Of a stretch of DNA of 64,000 nt, positions 32,873 to 43,860 are shown piece by piece. The DNA is taken from positions 1 to 64,000 of the forward strand of contig NZ_JANZYP010000004.1 of the NCBI RefSeq assembly GCF_025506355.1. The letters run 5' to 3'. Numbering within the stretch: the first letter of the stretch is position 1; each line of letters starts with the position of its first letter. The position numbers were made by a program, and so were the translations under genes. The notes under the pieces are model-generated. The model had not been told where the DNA came from, did not search any database, and was given only the letters and a program-made list of their open reading frames with translations. Source of the DNA: Sphaerisporangium corydalis (lineage in GTDB: Bacteria; Actinomycetota; Actinomycetes; Streptosporangiales; Streptosporangiaceae).

Positions 32873-32931
32873 GGATGTGGACGTGCCGCCGGGTCCGCAG
32901 CGATCCCGGCGGCAAATCCAGCTCTGAACGC

Positions 32932-34266
32932 TCAGCTCGTGGTCGTCTTCTCCGTCAGGGTGACGGTGACCGTCGAGGTAGAGCCGTTGCGGACGTAGGT
33001 CAGGGTGACCTTCGTGCCTGGTTTGTACCCGCGAATGGCGCCCACCACCGTGTCGGCCCCGGCGACGGGCTTCCCGTCGATCTGGGTGATCACGTCGGCC
33101 GCCTTGAGGCCCGCCTTGTCGGCCGGGCTGTCCTGCTGCACCGAGCCGATGACCGCGCCCTGGGCGTCGCCGGTGGCGTCGGCCAGGTTGACCCCGAGGA
33201 AGGCGTGGGTGGCCTTGCCGGAGGTGATGAGCTGGTCGGCGACCTGGTGCGCGGTGTTGATGGGGATGGCGAACCCGACGCCGATGTTGCCGTCGCCGCC
33301 GTTGGTCGCGATGGCGCTGTTGATGCCGACGACCTGGCCGGACGCGTCCACGAGGGCGCCGCCGGAGTTGCCGGGGTTGATGGCGGCGTCGGTCTGGATG
33401 GCGCCGCCGATCGTCGTCCCTGGGCTCTGCTGCTCCTGGGCCGGCCCGCCCTCCCCGAGGCCGCCGCGGCCCCAGCCGGGGGGCACCTGCTGCTGTTGCT
33501 GCTGCTGGGGCTCCCCGCCGACGGTGAGCGTGCGGTCGAGCGCGCTCACGATGCCGGCGGTCACCGAGCCCTCCAGCCCGAGGGGGCTGCCGATGGCGAG
33601 CACCGCGTCGCCCACGCGGAGCTTGTCGCTGTCGCCGAGCGTCGCCTTGGTCAGCCCGGACACGCCCTCCGCCCGGACGACCGCGAGGTCGGTGGCGGGG
33701 TCGGTGCCGACGATGGCGGCCGAGGCGCTCTTGCCGTCGCTGAACTTCACCTGGACCTTGGCGCCCGCGCCGACACCGGCCACGACGTGGTTGTTGGTCA
33801 GGATCAGGCCGTCGTCGGACAGGACCACTCCCGAGCCCTCGGCCTGGCCCGCTCCGCTGCTCACCGTGATGGAGACCACCGACGGCTGCACGGCCCGCGC
33901 CACGTCGGCCACCGTCGAGGCGCTGGCGTTGGAGGCGGGCCTGACGATGGGGCTGGAGATCACGGTGCGGTCGCCGACGGCTGCGGTCGCGACGAAGGCC
34001 CCCGCCACACCGCCTCCCACCGCCACGGCCGCCAGGGCGAGGCCGGCCACCGCCTTGCGGCCGGTCGTCCACCACACGGGCGCCGTGCCGGCGGGCACGG
34101 CCATCGTCGCGGTGTCCCCGGCGAACTCCGCGGGGGCGCTCCAGCGCTGCTGGTAGGCGCCCGGCTGGGGCGGGGTCCGGCCGAACTGGGTCCATCCCCG
34201 CGAATCCGGCTCCTCGGCCGGAGTGGTGTTCCTCATCGTCTGCTCACGCGGGTCTTCGGTGCTCAT
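32932..34266 (-). CDS. HtrA/DegP-type membrane serine protease with PDZ domain
   Basis: This is a 444-residue protease: cytoplasmic N-terminal tail, one transmembrane helix near residues 70-92, trypsin-like domain with catalytic His160 (NNHVV), Asp193 (TDLAVV) and Ser301 (NPGNSGGA), and a C-terminal PDZ domain (about 345-435). A Gln-rich insertion (QQQQQQQ) lies in the loop before the Ser motif. It acts in envelope protein quality control. ATG 34266 follows GGGGGAGAG; a longer frame from 34341 lacks a site. Confidence 0.92.
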   Translation of the reverse strand: MSTEDPREQTMRNTTPAEEPDSRGWTQFGRTPPQPGAYQQRWSAPAEFAGDTATMAVPAGTAPVWWTTGRKAVAGLALAAVAVGGGVAGAFVATAAVGDRTVISSPIVRPASNASASTVADVARAVQPSVVSITVSSGAGQAEGSGVVLSDDGLILTNNHVVAGVGAGAKVQVKFSDGKSASAAIVGTDPATDLAVVRAEGVSGLTKATLGDSDKLRVGDAVLAIGSPLGLEGSVTAGIVSALDRTLTVGGEPQQQQQQQVPPGWGRGGLGEGGPAQEQQSPGTTIGGAIQTDAAINPGNSGGALVDASGQVVGINSAIATNGGDGNIGVGFAIPINTAHQVADQLITSGKATHAFLGVNLADATGDAQGAVIGSVQQDSPADKAGLKAADVITQIDGKPVAGADTVVGAIRGYKPGTKVTLTYVRNGSTSTVTVTLTEKTTTS

Positions 34267-34692
34267 CTCTCCCCCAGGGTCATCCGCACTCGTCGCCTTT
34301 TCGCGACGGCCGGCTTCGGACCGGTAAATCAATGATGACAAACAGGCGATAAGAACTGCCTAAGCCCTGACTGGACGTTTGCTGAATGCCCGCGACGGCC
34401 GGTCGGGCGGGCCGCGGAACCGGTAGCGGCTCCATGGGACCGCACGCTCCGTCCGGCACGCCGAGCCCCGGACGAGCCTATCCCCGCAGGCACCGGCCGC
34501 GATCCCCCACCAGCACATGACACCTAAAATGCGGATAAAAACCGATCCGCCGAACCCCCGTAGATCGTACGAGCCCGGACAGACGTAACTCGCGTCATGT
34601 AACGGTCATTTCCGAATGCCTACTGAACATCCGGGTACGTCTCACTATAAACAGCCGATTCACTCGTTACGGGCATTTTCGGGGGTATTCAT
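34267..34692. other. Divergent intergenic region, AT-richer than surroundings
   Basis: The 426 bp between the divergent protease genes hold no gene. Positions 34510-34690 are clearly richer in A/T than the rest of the window and include a promoter for the astacin gene (34623-34651). A small hairpin CGGAT…ATCCG lies near 34533-34550. The base composition hints at transfer of the astacin gene. Confidence 0.5.
34623..34651 (+). promoter_or_regulatory. Promoter of the astacin gene
   Basis: CTGAAC (34623-34628) and TATAAA (34646-34651) are separated by 17 bases and precede ATG 34693 by 41 bp. Confidence 0.55.
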
Positions 34693-35679
34693 ATGAGACA
34701 TATCGCCCTATTGTCGGTCACACTCGTCGGGCTGGTGATGGGCACCGCGCCGGGCGCCGAAGGGGACCCGTTCGACTATCTGTGGCGGCAGCAGAGCGAT
34801 CGTCCGCCGCTTTCCATCACCACCTCGGACATTTCCGGACATCAACATACGATCGGGTACGTCGAGATCGACGGGCATGCCGTGACGGAGGGTGACATCG
34901 TCATCGGGACGGCGGGTGAGGCGGCGTCCGGGCGGATCCAGCTGCCGGGGATATTCCCTGAGGTCACCGACATCCCGGCGCCCGCCACCGGCCTGCGGGT
35001 CCGGGACGATCCCGGCGGTCCCGCGCGTCCGGGTGACTGCCGCCGCGCGGGGGCGAGCACGGCGACGACCCGGGCCGAGGCCCTGTGGCCGGGCGGCAGG
35101 GTGCCCTATGTCCTGTCCCCCGACCTGCCGGTCAAGGCCCGCGACGCCATCACCGCGGCGATGAAGGACTTCCAGGACCAGACCTGTGTGCGTTTCGTCC
35201 CCCGGGCCGCCGAGGCCGCCTTCGTCCAAATCGTCGCGGGCGACGGCTGTTACTCATACGTGGGCCGGGTGGGCGGCGAGCCGCAGGAGCTCTCGATCGG
35301 GCGGGGGTGCGAGCGGAAGGGCATCGTCATTCACGAACTCCTGCACTCGATCGGGTTCTACCACGAGCATTCGCGTTCCGACCGGGACGCCGCGCTCACG
35401 GTTCATCTGGAGAATGTGCTGAAAGGGTACGAACCCCAGTTCCGTAAACTCCCGGGCACCCAGAACCGCCTTTTCGGGACCCTGGACTACGGCTCGGTGA
35501 TGCTGTACGGGCGTGCTTTCTTCAGCAGCAACGGGAAGGACACCCTCGTGCCGGCGCTGGCCGTGCCGATCGGGCAGAGAATCGGTTTCAGCCCGGCCGA
35601 CCTGGCGGCCGTCCGCGCCCTTTACGGCTGCCCCGAACCACCCGCTGGCCAGTACTCGTCCTTGAGCAGCCGCTTGTAG
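34693..35679 (+). CDS. Secreted astacin-family (M12A) metalloprotease
   Basis: This is a 328-residue secreted zinc protease: signal peptide (about residues 1-22), a propeptide-like region to about residue 125, then the astacin domain. The full zinc motif HELLHSIGFYHEHSRSDRD is present (His214, Glu215, His218, His224), as is the Met-turn SVMLYG. Astacins are common in animals and scattered in bacteria. The gene has AT-rich upstream DNA, and its last 58 bp overlap the 3' end of the acyl-CoA ligase gene on the other strand. Confidence 0.93.
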   Translation: MRHIALLSVTLVGLVMGTAPGAEGDPFDYLWRQQSDRPPLSITTSDISGHQHTIGYVEIDGHAVTEGDIVIGTAGEAASGRIQLPGIFPEVTDIPAPATGLRVRDDPGGPARPGDCRRAGASTATTRAEALWPGGRVPYVLSPDLPVKARDAITAAMKDFQDQTCVRFVPRAAEAAFVQIVAGDGCYSYVGRVGGEPQELSIGRGCERKGIVIHELLHSIGFYHEHSRSDRDAALTVHLENVLKGYEPQFRKLPGTQNRLFGTLDYGSVMLYGRAFFSSNGKDTLVPALAVPIGQRIGFSPADLAAVRALYGCPEPPAGQYSSLSSRL

Positions 35680-37226
35680 AGCTTCCCCGTGGGATGCCGG
35701 GGCAGCTCGTCGCGGAAGTCGACCGACTTCGGGCACTTGTAGGCGGCCAGGTGGTCCCGGCAGTACGCGATCAGCTCGGCCTCCAGCGCGGGACCGGCCC
35801 CGGCCGGGTCGGCGGGCTGGACGACGGCCTTGACCGCCTCGCCCATCTCCTCGTCCGGGACCCCGAAGACCGCCACGTCGGCGACCTTCGGATGCACCGA
35901 CAGGACGTTCTCCGCCTCCTGCGGGTAGACGTTCACCCCACCTGAGATGATCATGTACGAGCGGCGGTCCGTGAGGTACAGGAAGCCGTCCCCGTCCAGG
36001 TGGCCGATGTCGCCGAGCGTGGTCCAGCCCCGCCCCTGCGGGTCCTGGGACGCCCGGGTCTTCTCCGGGTCGCCGTGGTACTCGAACCTCGGGCCGTCGG
36101 AGAAGTAGATCGTGCCCTGCTCCCCGGCCGGGAGCTCGTCCCCGTTCTCGTCGCACACGCGGGCGACGCCGAGCAGCGGACGGCCCACGGTGCCCTTGTG
36201 GGCGAGCCAGTCCGCCGAGCCGACGTACAGGAAGCCGTTGCCTTCGGTGCCCGCGTAGTACTCGTGCACGATCGGCCCCCACCAGGCGATCATCTGCTCC
36301 TTGACCGGGACCGGGCAGGGCGCGGCGGCGTGGATCGCGCAGGTCAGCGAGGACAGGTCGTACTTGTTCCGCACGGCCTCGGGGAGCTTGAGCATCTTGA
36401 TGAACATCGTCGGCACCCACTGCGAGTGGGTGACGCGGTACTTCTCGATCAGCGCCAGCGCCTGTTCGGGGTCGAACCGCTCCATCACCACGATCGTCGC
36501 GCCGACCCGCTGGAAGGTCATGCAGTACCGCAGCGGCGCGGCGTGGTACAGCGGGGCCGGGGACAGGTACACCGAGTCGGCCGTGGGCGCGAACAGGAAC
36601 TGGACGAGCTGCAGCAGCGCGCCCGGGGTGTCCAGCGGCACATGGCCGATCCTGGTCTTGACGCCCTTCGGCCGTCCCGTCGTGCCGGAGGAGTAGAGCA
36701 TGTCCGCCCCCTGGCTCTCGTCCTCGACGGGCGTCGCGGGGTGCGCGGCGACGGCCGCCTCGTAGGACTCGAAGCCCGGGGCCACCCCGTCGAGCATCAG
36801 CCTGAGCCGGACCCCCGGGGTCCGCTCGGTGATCGAGGTGGCGACCTCGGCGAGCGCGGCCGAGGAGATGAAGACCTGGGCCTCGCAGTTGCCGACGATG
36901 TAGGCGAGCTCCTCCGACTTGAGGCGGGAGCTGATCGCCGTGTAGTACAGCCCGGAGCGGTGCGCCGCCCACGCGACCACCAGGAACAGCGGATGGTTCT
37001 CCAGCATGAAGGCGATGTGGTCGCCCGGCCGCAGCCCCGAGGCCCGGAACAGCCGGGCCAGGCGGTTGGACTCCTCGTCCAGCTCGCGATAGGTGACCAC
37101 ACGCCCGGAACCGGCCATGATCACGGCCGGCTTGTCGGGCGTCCGCGCTGCGACTACTCCCGGATGCATAAAACCGAACGGTACTCGGTAAGCATGCCCG
37201 TGAAAAGGATCGATCTCCCTGGCCAC
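35622..37226 (-). CDS. Acyl-CoA synthetase (AMP-binding family)
   Basis: This is a 534-residue member of the adenylate-forming family. The ATP/AMP loop is LYSSGTTGRPKGVK, the A5 motif YYAGTEG, the A7 motif TLGDIGHLDGDGFLYLTDR and the A10 Lys lies in PTGKLYKR. It activates a fatty or aromatic acid as its CoA thioester. GTG 37226 gives a full-length N-terminus but no clear ribosome binding site; ATG 37169 is an alternative. The 3' end overlaps the astacin gene tail to tail. Confidence 0.9.
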   Translation of the reverse strand: MAREIDPFHGHAYRVPFGFMHPGVVAARTPDKPAVIMAGSGRVVTYRELDEESNRLARLFRASGLRPGDHIAFMLENHPLFLVVAWAAHRSGLYYTAISSRLKSEELAYIVGNCEAQVFISSAALAEVATSITERTPGVRLRLMLDGVAPGFESYEAAVAAHPATPVEDESQGADMLYSSGTTGRPKGVKTRIGHVPLDTPGALLQLVQFLFAPTADSVYLSPAPLYHAAPLRYCMTFQRVGATIVVMERFDPEQALALIEKYRVTHSQWVPTMFIKMLKLPEAVRNKYDLSSLTCAIHAAAPCPVPVKEQMIAWWGPIVHEYYAGTEGNGFLYVGSADWLAHKGTVGRPLLGVARVCDENGDELPAGEQGTIYFSDGPRFEYHGDPEKTRASQDPQGRGWTTLGDIGHLDGDGFLYLTDRRSYMIISGGVNVYPQEAENVLSVHPKVADVAVFGVPDEEMGEAVKAVVQPADPAGAGPALEAELIAYCRDHLAAYKCPKSVDFRDELPRHPTGKLYKRLLKDEYWPAGGSGQP

Positions 37227-37250
37227 CAGGAGTCCGACGCGGGCAGGGTG

Positions 37251-38393
37251 TCAGACGGTGGCGGCGGGGCGGTAGGGGTCGTGGAGGGGGGTGAAGCGGG
37301 AGGCGAAGTCGTTCTTCACCCGTTCCATCCGAGGGCCGGGGGCGTAGAAACGGCCCTTGGTCTCGCCGTAGGGGGTGAGCCAGTCGCGGGCGGCGAGCTC
37401 GCGCAGGTCGCGCGCGGCCTGGCCCTGGCTCAGCGACTCGTCCGCCTGGTAGGTGGACCGCCGCAGGCGCCTGCTCACGAAGACCTGGTAGAGCGCCGAG
37501 ACGCACCTCGGGTGCAGCCGCTCCTTGTCGACCTGCTCCTCGAGCAGCAGCCACACCTCCCCCGCCTCGGCGAGGCGCCGGCGCACCCGCTGGGCCTGCA
37601 TGTGATGCGCCCGCAGGCAGAACCGCACCCAGGGCAGCGTCCCCTCGTGCGGCCCCCATCGCCGTCCGCCGACCTCGCCCAGCACGTCGTAGTACTCGTA
37701 GGTGGTGCGCCCCTCGCCGAGCCATTCCTCGATGGAGGAGAACTCCGGCGTGGTGATCTGGTCCCGGCCCAGCACCAGCGTCTGCAACGCCCGGGACATC
37801 CGCCCGTTGCCGTCGCGCCACGGGTGGATCTTCACCAGGTTGAGATGGGCCATGGCGGCCCGGACGTAGGCCGGGACGCCGAGGTCGCCGGTGTTGAGCC
37901 AGGCGACCAGCTCGTCGAGCAGGCCCGGCACGTCCTCGGCGTCGGGGCCCTCGTACACGACCTCGCCGGTCGCGGAGTTGCGGACGTAGATGCCGCCGGG
38001 CCGCACCGTGCCGGGGTTCTTGTCGCCGTGGTGGCCGATCATCATGAAGTTCAGCGCGTTGAGCACACCGGCGTCGAATCGGTAGCCCCGGGCGGTCGAC
38101 AGGTGCCGGATGTAGGTGAGCGCCTGCTGGTATCCGGCGATCTCGCGGCTGACCGCCGCCGACGCCTCCAGCGGCTCCTCCCCCACCATGATCGACTCGA
38201 TGTCCTCCACGCTGGCGAGGTAGCCCTCGATCGAGTTGGAGCCCTGGATCGCCCGCGCCTGGAGCTGGCGCCTGAGCTGGCCGTCCCAGCGGTGCGGTTC
38301 GGCGAGGCGGTATTTCAGGTCGCGCCGCATGTCCTCGATCTCGCCGAGCACGGCCTGGTCGGCCGGTTCCAGCGCAGGGGTTCCATAGAGCAT
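37251..38393 (-). CDS. Fic-family AMPylator, self-inhibited class II
   Basis: This is a 380-residue protein with the Fic motif HPWRDGNGR (His190 catalytic) that transfers AMP or another phosphate group to target hydroxyls. The N-terminal inhibitory motif SNSIEG (Ser52-Glu56-Gly57) marks a class II Fic that holds itself off. The C-terminal 90 residues look like a winged helix (SQGQAARDLRELAARDWLTPYGETKGRFY) that may bind DNA. ATG 38393 starts the conserved part; ATG 38420 upstream is in frame and lies within a 13-bp inverted repeat. The longer open frame further upstream is antisense to lon and not real. Confidence 0.88.
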   Translation of the reverse strand: MLYGTPALEPADQAVLGEIEDMRRDLKYRLAEPHRWDGQLRRQLQARAIQGSNSIEGYLASVEDIESIMVGEEPLEASAAVSREIAGYQQALTYIRHLSTARGYRFDAGVLNALNFMMIGHHGDKNPGTVRPGGIYVRNSATGEVVYEGPDAEDVPGLLDELVAWLNTGDLGVPAYVRAAMAHLNLVKIHPWRDGNGRMSRALQTLVLGRDQITTPEFSSIEEWLGEGRTTYEYYDVLGEVGGRRWGPHEGTLPWVRFCLRAHHMQAQRVRRRLAEAGEVWLLLEEQVDKERLHPRCVSALYQVFVSRRLRRSTYQADESLSQGQAARDLRELAARDWLTPYGETKGRFYAPGPRMERVKNDFASRFTPLHDPYRPAATV

Positions 38394-38407
38394 GGGCCCA
38401 TAACAGC

Positions 38408-38449
38408 ATGGACGAATCATCCAGTCAAGCGACTTGATGATTCGTCCAT
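38408..38449. promoter_or_regulatory. 13-bp inverted repeat upstream of fic
   Basis: ATGGACGAATCAT (38408-38420) and ATGATTCGTCCAT (38437-38449) are perfect complements around a 16-bp loop that itself contains CAAGCGACTTG. Each arm is also nearly self-palindromic (GGAYGAWTCRTCC). This is likely a double operator, perhaps for the Fic protein's own winged helix. Confidence 0.8.
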
Positions 38450-38488
38450 TATTGTCGGCTACCGGGCATGTGCCCCGGTATCGCCTGG

Positions 38489-40864
<2,376 letters not shown>

Positions 40865-40878
40865 GCGGACTCCAAAGG

Positions 40879-40897
40879 TTGAGTTACACCGACTCAA
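40879..40897. promoter_or_regulatory. HAIR element (HspR operator) of lon
   Basis: TTGAGT-N7-ACTCAA (40879-40884 and 40892-40897) matches the HspR-associated inverted repeat CTTGAGT-N7-ACTCAAG. It lies 15 bp upstream of the lon start. HspR represses dnaK, clpB and lon in streptomycetes; hspR itself is not in this window. Confidence 0.88.
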
Positions 40898-41041
40898 TTA
40901 ATGAGAGCCCAGGATTGTTCCCAAGTCTGCGCTTGTTCGCTGCCAGCGATCGTAATTCTGTAATCGCACTCTCGGGTATGACCGTGGAAGATCCCTCTCC
41001 GGTACGACGCGGGGCAGGTCAAGGACTCGTAATGTGGACCG

Positions 41042-42337
41042 GTGACCTCCCGTGCCGGGGCCGTCCTCCAAGGGCTGGCGCGCCCTCTGACGTCGGCGGT
41101 GGTGACCGGCACGGCCGATCCGCCGTTCCCGAGGTCGCCGCGCCTGCGCCCGCGCACGCCCGCGTTCCTGCCGTTCCGCTCCGTGGACCTGGTCGCCGCC
41201 GCCGACGTGCTCCTCGCGTGGATCCTGTACGGGACCGGCCTGTCCTACCTGCTGACCGAGGCCGAGGCGTCGCGCTTCGCCGGTGACCAGCCGGTGCTCT
41301 ACGTGCTGGCCGCCGCCTACTCCCTGCCCGTGGCGCTGCGCGACCGGTGGCCCCTCGCGGCGTGGCGCCTCTCGGCGCTGTCGGTCCTCGCGGGCGCCGC
41401 GCTCAACCCCGGCGGCACCCTCCCGTACGTGGTCACCGAGGTGACCACGTACCTGCTGTGCGCCTATTCGGTGTCGGTGCGCTCCGGCCGCGACACCACG
41501 ATCGGCGTGTGGGCCGTGACGGTGCTCGGCGCCTGGATCATCCACCCGAACTCGATGTTCATGGCCTCGATCCTGGTCACGATCGTCGTCCTGTTCGGCT
41601 ACAACGTCAGCGCGCGGCGCCGGGCGACCACCCGCCTGGCCGAGGAGGAACGGCACGGCGAGGAGCAGCGGGCCGCGCGGGCGCTGCTGGAGGAACGGGC
41701 GCGCATCGCCCGCGAGCTGCACGACGTGGTGGCCCACCACATGTCGGTGATCGCCATCCAGGCCGAGGCCACCCCGCTCCAGGCGGCGGGCGACCCCGGC
41801 CGGCTGGAGGAGGGCCTCGCCGGGATCCGCGTCCTGTCGCTCGCGGCGCTGGCGGAGATGCGCCAGGTGCTCGGGGCGCTGCGCGGCGACGACGGCCGCC
41901 GCGAGACCGCACCCCAGCCGGGGCTCGCCCAGGTGGCGGACCTGGCCGGCAACGCCCGCGCCGGAGGGCTGGCCGTGTCGGTGCGCGTGGAGGGCCCGCT
42001 CGACGCGCCGGCGGCCGCCGGGCTGTCGGCCTACCGCATCGTGCAGGAGTCGCTGAGCAACGCCATGCGCCACGCCCCGGGGTCGTCGGTGACCGTCGAG
42101 ATCACCCGCACCGCCACCGAGCTGCGCCTGCGCGTCGCCAACGGTCCCCGCCCGCGCGCGGCGGCCCTCCCGGCTGAGGGCCCCGCGACCGGCGGGGGGC
42201 AGGGGATCATCGGCATGCGCGAGCGGGCCGTGCTCCTTGGCGGTACTCTCGACGCCGCGCCGGGGCCGGACGGCGGTTTCACGGTGACGGCCGCCCTTCC
42301 CCTCGCGTCCCCCCTTCCCCCCATGGAGGAACGATGA
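41042..42337 (+). CDS. NarL-type sensor histidine kinase
   Basis: This is a 431-residue kinase with about five membrane helices (residues 48-185), a coiled linker, a HisKA_3 dimerisation domain with phospho-acceptor His227 (ARELHDVVAHHMSV) and a HATPase domain (SLSNAMRHAPG, GIIGMRER). No large extracellular sensor is seen, so it probably senses within the membrane. GTG 41042 lacks a ribosome binding site; TAATGT at 41030-41035 suggests a leaderless transcript. It is coupled to the response regulator by ATGA. Confidence 0.9.
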   Translation: MTSRAGAVLQGLARPLTSAVVTGTADPPFPRSPRLRPRTPAFLPFRSVDLVAAADVLLAWILYGTGLSYLLTEAEASRFAGDQPVLYVLAAAYSLPVALRDRWPLAAWRLSALSVLAGAALNPGGTLPYVVTEVTTYLLCAYSVSVRSGRDTTIGVWAVTVLGAWIIHPNSMFMASILVTIVVLFGYNVSARRRATTRLAEEERHGEEQRAARALLEERARIARELHDVVAHHMSVIAIQAEATPLQAAGDPGRLEEGLAGIRVLSLAALAEMRQVLGALRGDDGRRETAPQPGLAQVADLAGNARAGGLAVSVRVEGPLDAPAAAGLSAYRIVQESLSNAMRHAPGSSVTVEITRTATELRLRVANGPRPRAAALPAEGPATGGGQGIIGMRERAVLLGGTLDAAPGPDGGFTVTAALPLASPLPPMEER

Positions 42338-42984
42338 TCCGTGTCCTGATCGCCGACGACCAGGGCATGGTGCGCACGGGCTTCACCGCCTTCCTGAGCA
42401 CGCAGCCCGACATCCAGGTCGTCGGGGAGGCCGTCGACGGCCGGGACGCGGTCGGCCAGGCGGCGCTGCTGAAGCCGGACGTGGTGCTCATGGACGTCCG
42501 CATGCCCGTGATGGACGGCCTTGAGGCCACCCGCCTCATCCTGGCCGGCACCCCCACCAAGATCCTCATCCTGACGACCTTCGACCTGGACGACTACGTG
42601 TACGAGGCGCTGCGCGCCGGGGCCAGCGGCTTCCTGCTCAAGGACGCCTCCGCCCAGCGGCTCGTCGAGGCGGTCAGGGTCGTCGCGGCCGGGGACGCCC
42701 TGCTGGCGCCCTCGGTGACCAGGCGGCTGATCTCCGAGTTCGCCCGGCTCGGTGGGCCCCGCGCCCCCACGGTGAAGCGCCTGGCGCAGCTCACCGAACG
42801 CGAGACCGAGGTGCTGGCCCTCATCGCGCAGGGGCTGTCCAACGGCGAGATCGCCGTCCACCTCGTCCTGTCCGAGCAGACGGTCAAGACCCACGTCGGC
42901 CGGGTCCTGGCCAAGCTCGGCCTCCGCGACCGCGCCCAGGCCATCGTGTACGCCTACGAGACCGGCCTGGTACGCCCCGAATGA
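42334..42984 (+). CDS. NarL/LuxR-type response regulator
   Basis: This is a 216-residue regulator: receiver domain with Asp8, Asp9, phospho-acceptor Asp54 (VLMDVRMP) and Lys in FLLKD, then a LuxR helix-turn-helix (LTERETEVLALIAQGLSNGEIAVHLVLSEQTVKTHVGRV). It partners the kinase encoded immediately upstream. A GGAGGA site overlaps the kinase's last codons. Targets are unknown; the hydrolase-acyltransferase-MFS genes downstream are candidates by position. Confidence 0.95.
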   Translation: MIRVLIADDQGMVRTGFTAFLSTQPDIQVVGEAVDGRDAVGQAALLKPDVVLMDVRMPVMDGLEATRLILAGTPTKILILTTFDLDDYVYEALRAGASGFLLKDASAQRLVEAVRVVAAGDALLAPSVTRRLISEFARLGGPRAPTVKRLAQLTERETEVLALIAQGLSNGEIAVHLVLSEQTVKTHVGRVLAKLGLRDRAQAIVYAYETGLVRPE

Positions 42985-42989
42985 CCACC

Positions 42990-43009
42990 GGTCACCCCCT
43001 GGGGTGACC
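42990..43009 (+). terminator. Hairpin after response regulator gene
   Basis: GGTCACCCC (42990-42998) and GGGGTGACC (43001-43009) form a perfect 9-bp stem 6 bp after the stop. Confidence 0.75.
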
Positions 43010-43101
43010 GCCAGGACCACTCCAGGACGTGACGCGGATTACGGATCTTGATTCATAGCTTTCGTTTGGTTCGCATCCGGCGACCAGACAGGAGGCCCAT
43101 C

Positions 43102-43860
43102 GTGGCCAGAAGCCTTTTCGCGGCGGTCTCGCTGGCCGGCGTGGTCGGCGGGGTGACGCTGCTCGCCCCGCCCCCCGGCGACCGCATGGTCAAGGTGTTC
43201 GGCGACCTCGCCACCGCCGACCACGTCGCCGTCATCGTCCCCGGCTCCGACGTCACCGCCGCCACGTTCGACGGCGGCCGGCGCAAGGCGTACAGCACGC
43301 CCGGCGGGGCGGCCCGCGCGGTCGCCGCCGAGGCGCGGGCGATCGACCCGGCCGCGCGGACGGCGGTCATCGCCTGGCTCGGGTACGACAGCCCCCGCAC
43401 GCCGAGCCTGGCCGTGGCCACCGACGGCGCCGCCGCCAAGGGCGCGGAGGCCCTGCGCCGCGCCATCGCCGACCTGCGGAGGCGCACCAGCGCGCCGGTG
43501 ACGCTGCTCTGCCACAGCTACGGGTCGGTCGTCTGCGCCAAGGCCCTGCCCGGCCTGCCCGTGGACGACGTGGCCGTCGTCGGCAGCCCCGGGCTCGGGG
43601 TGGCGCACGCCAGCGCCCTCCGGACGTCCGCGCGGCTGTGGGCCGGGCGGGGGGCGGCGGACTGGATGCGGTTCGTCCCCTCGTGGCGGATCGGGTCCCT
43701 CGGCTTCGGCGCCGACCCGGTGAACCCGTCGTTCGGCGCCCGGGTCTTCGCCGCCGGGGCGGGCGGGCACAGCGACTACTTCCAGCCGGGAAGCGTGAGC
43801 CTGCGCAACCTGACGCTCATCGCCCTCGGCCGCGCCGCCGACGTGGCGCCCGCCCGATGA
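43102..43860 (+). CDS. Alpha/beta hydrolase (DUF1023-like)
   Basis: This is a 252-residue hydrolase-fold protein with an N-terminal hydrophobic segment (residues 3-22) that could be a signal or anchor. The nucleophile Ser lies in LLCHSYGSVV, the likely acid near VDDVAVVGSPG and the His in GGHSDYF. Actinobacteria have many such proteins, with esterase or lipase roles suspected. GTG 43102 follows GGAGG by 6 bp; a TTG at 43048 is less likely. It overlaps the next gene as ATGA. Confidence 0.82.
   Translation: MARSLFAAVSLAGVVGGVTLLAPPPGDRMVKVFGDLATADHVAVIVPGSDVTAATFDGGRRKAYSTPGGAARAVAAEARAIDPAARTAVIAWLGYDSPRTPSLAVATDGAAAKGAEALRRAIADLRRRTSAPVTLLCHSYGSVVCAKALPGLPVDDVAVVGSPGLGVAHASALRTSARLWAGRGAADWMRFVPSWRIGSLGFGADPVNPSFGARVFAAGAGGHSDYFQPGSVSLRNLTLIALGRAADVAPAR

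Noticed and set aside
35254-38409. Very long minus-strand frame (over 1000 codons) overlapping the acyl-CoA ligase and fic genes
   Set aside because: It is an alternative-frame shadow typical of GC-rich DNA; the real genes in the region have clear domain motifs.
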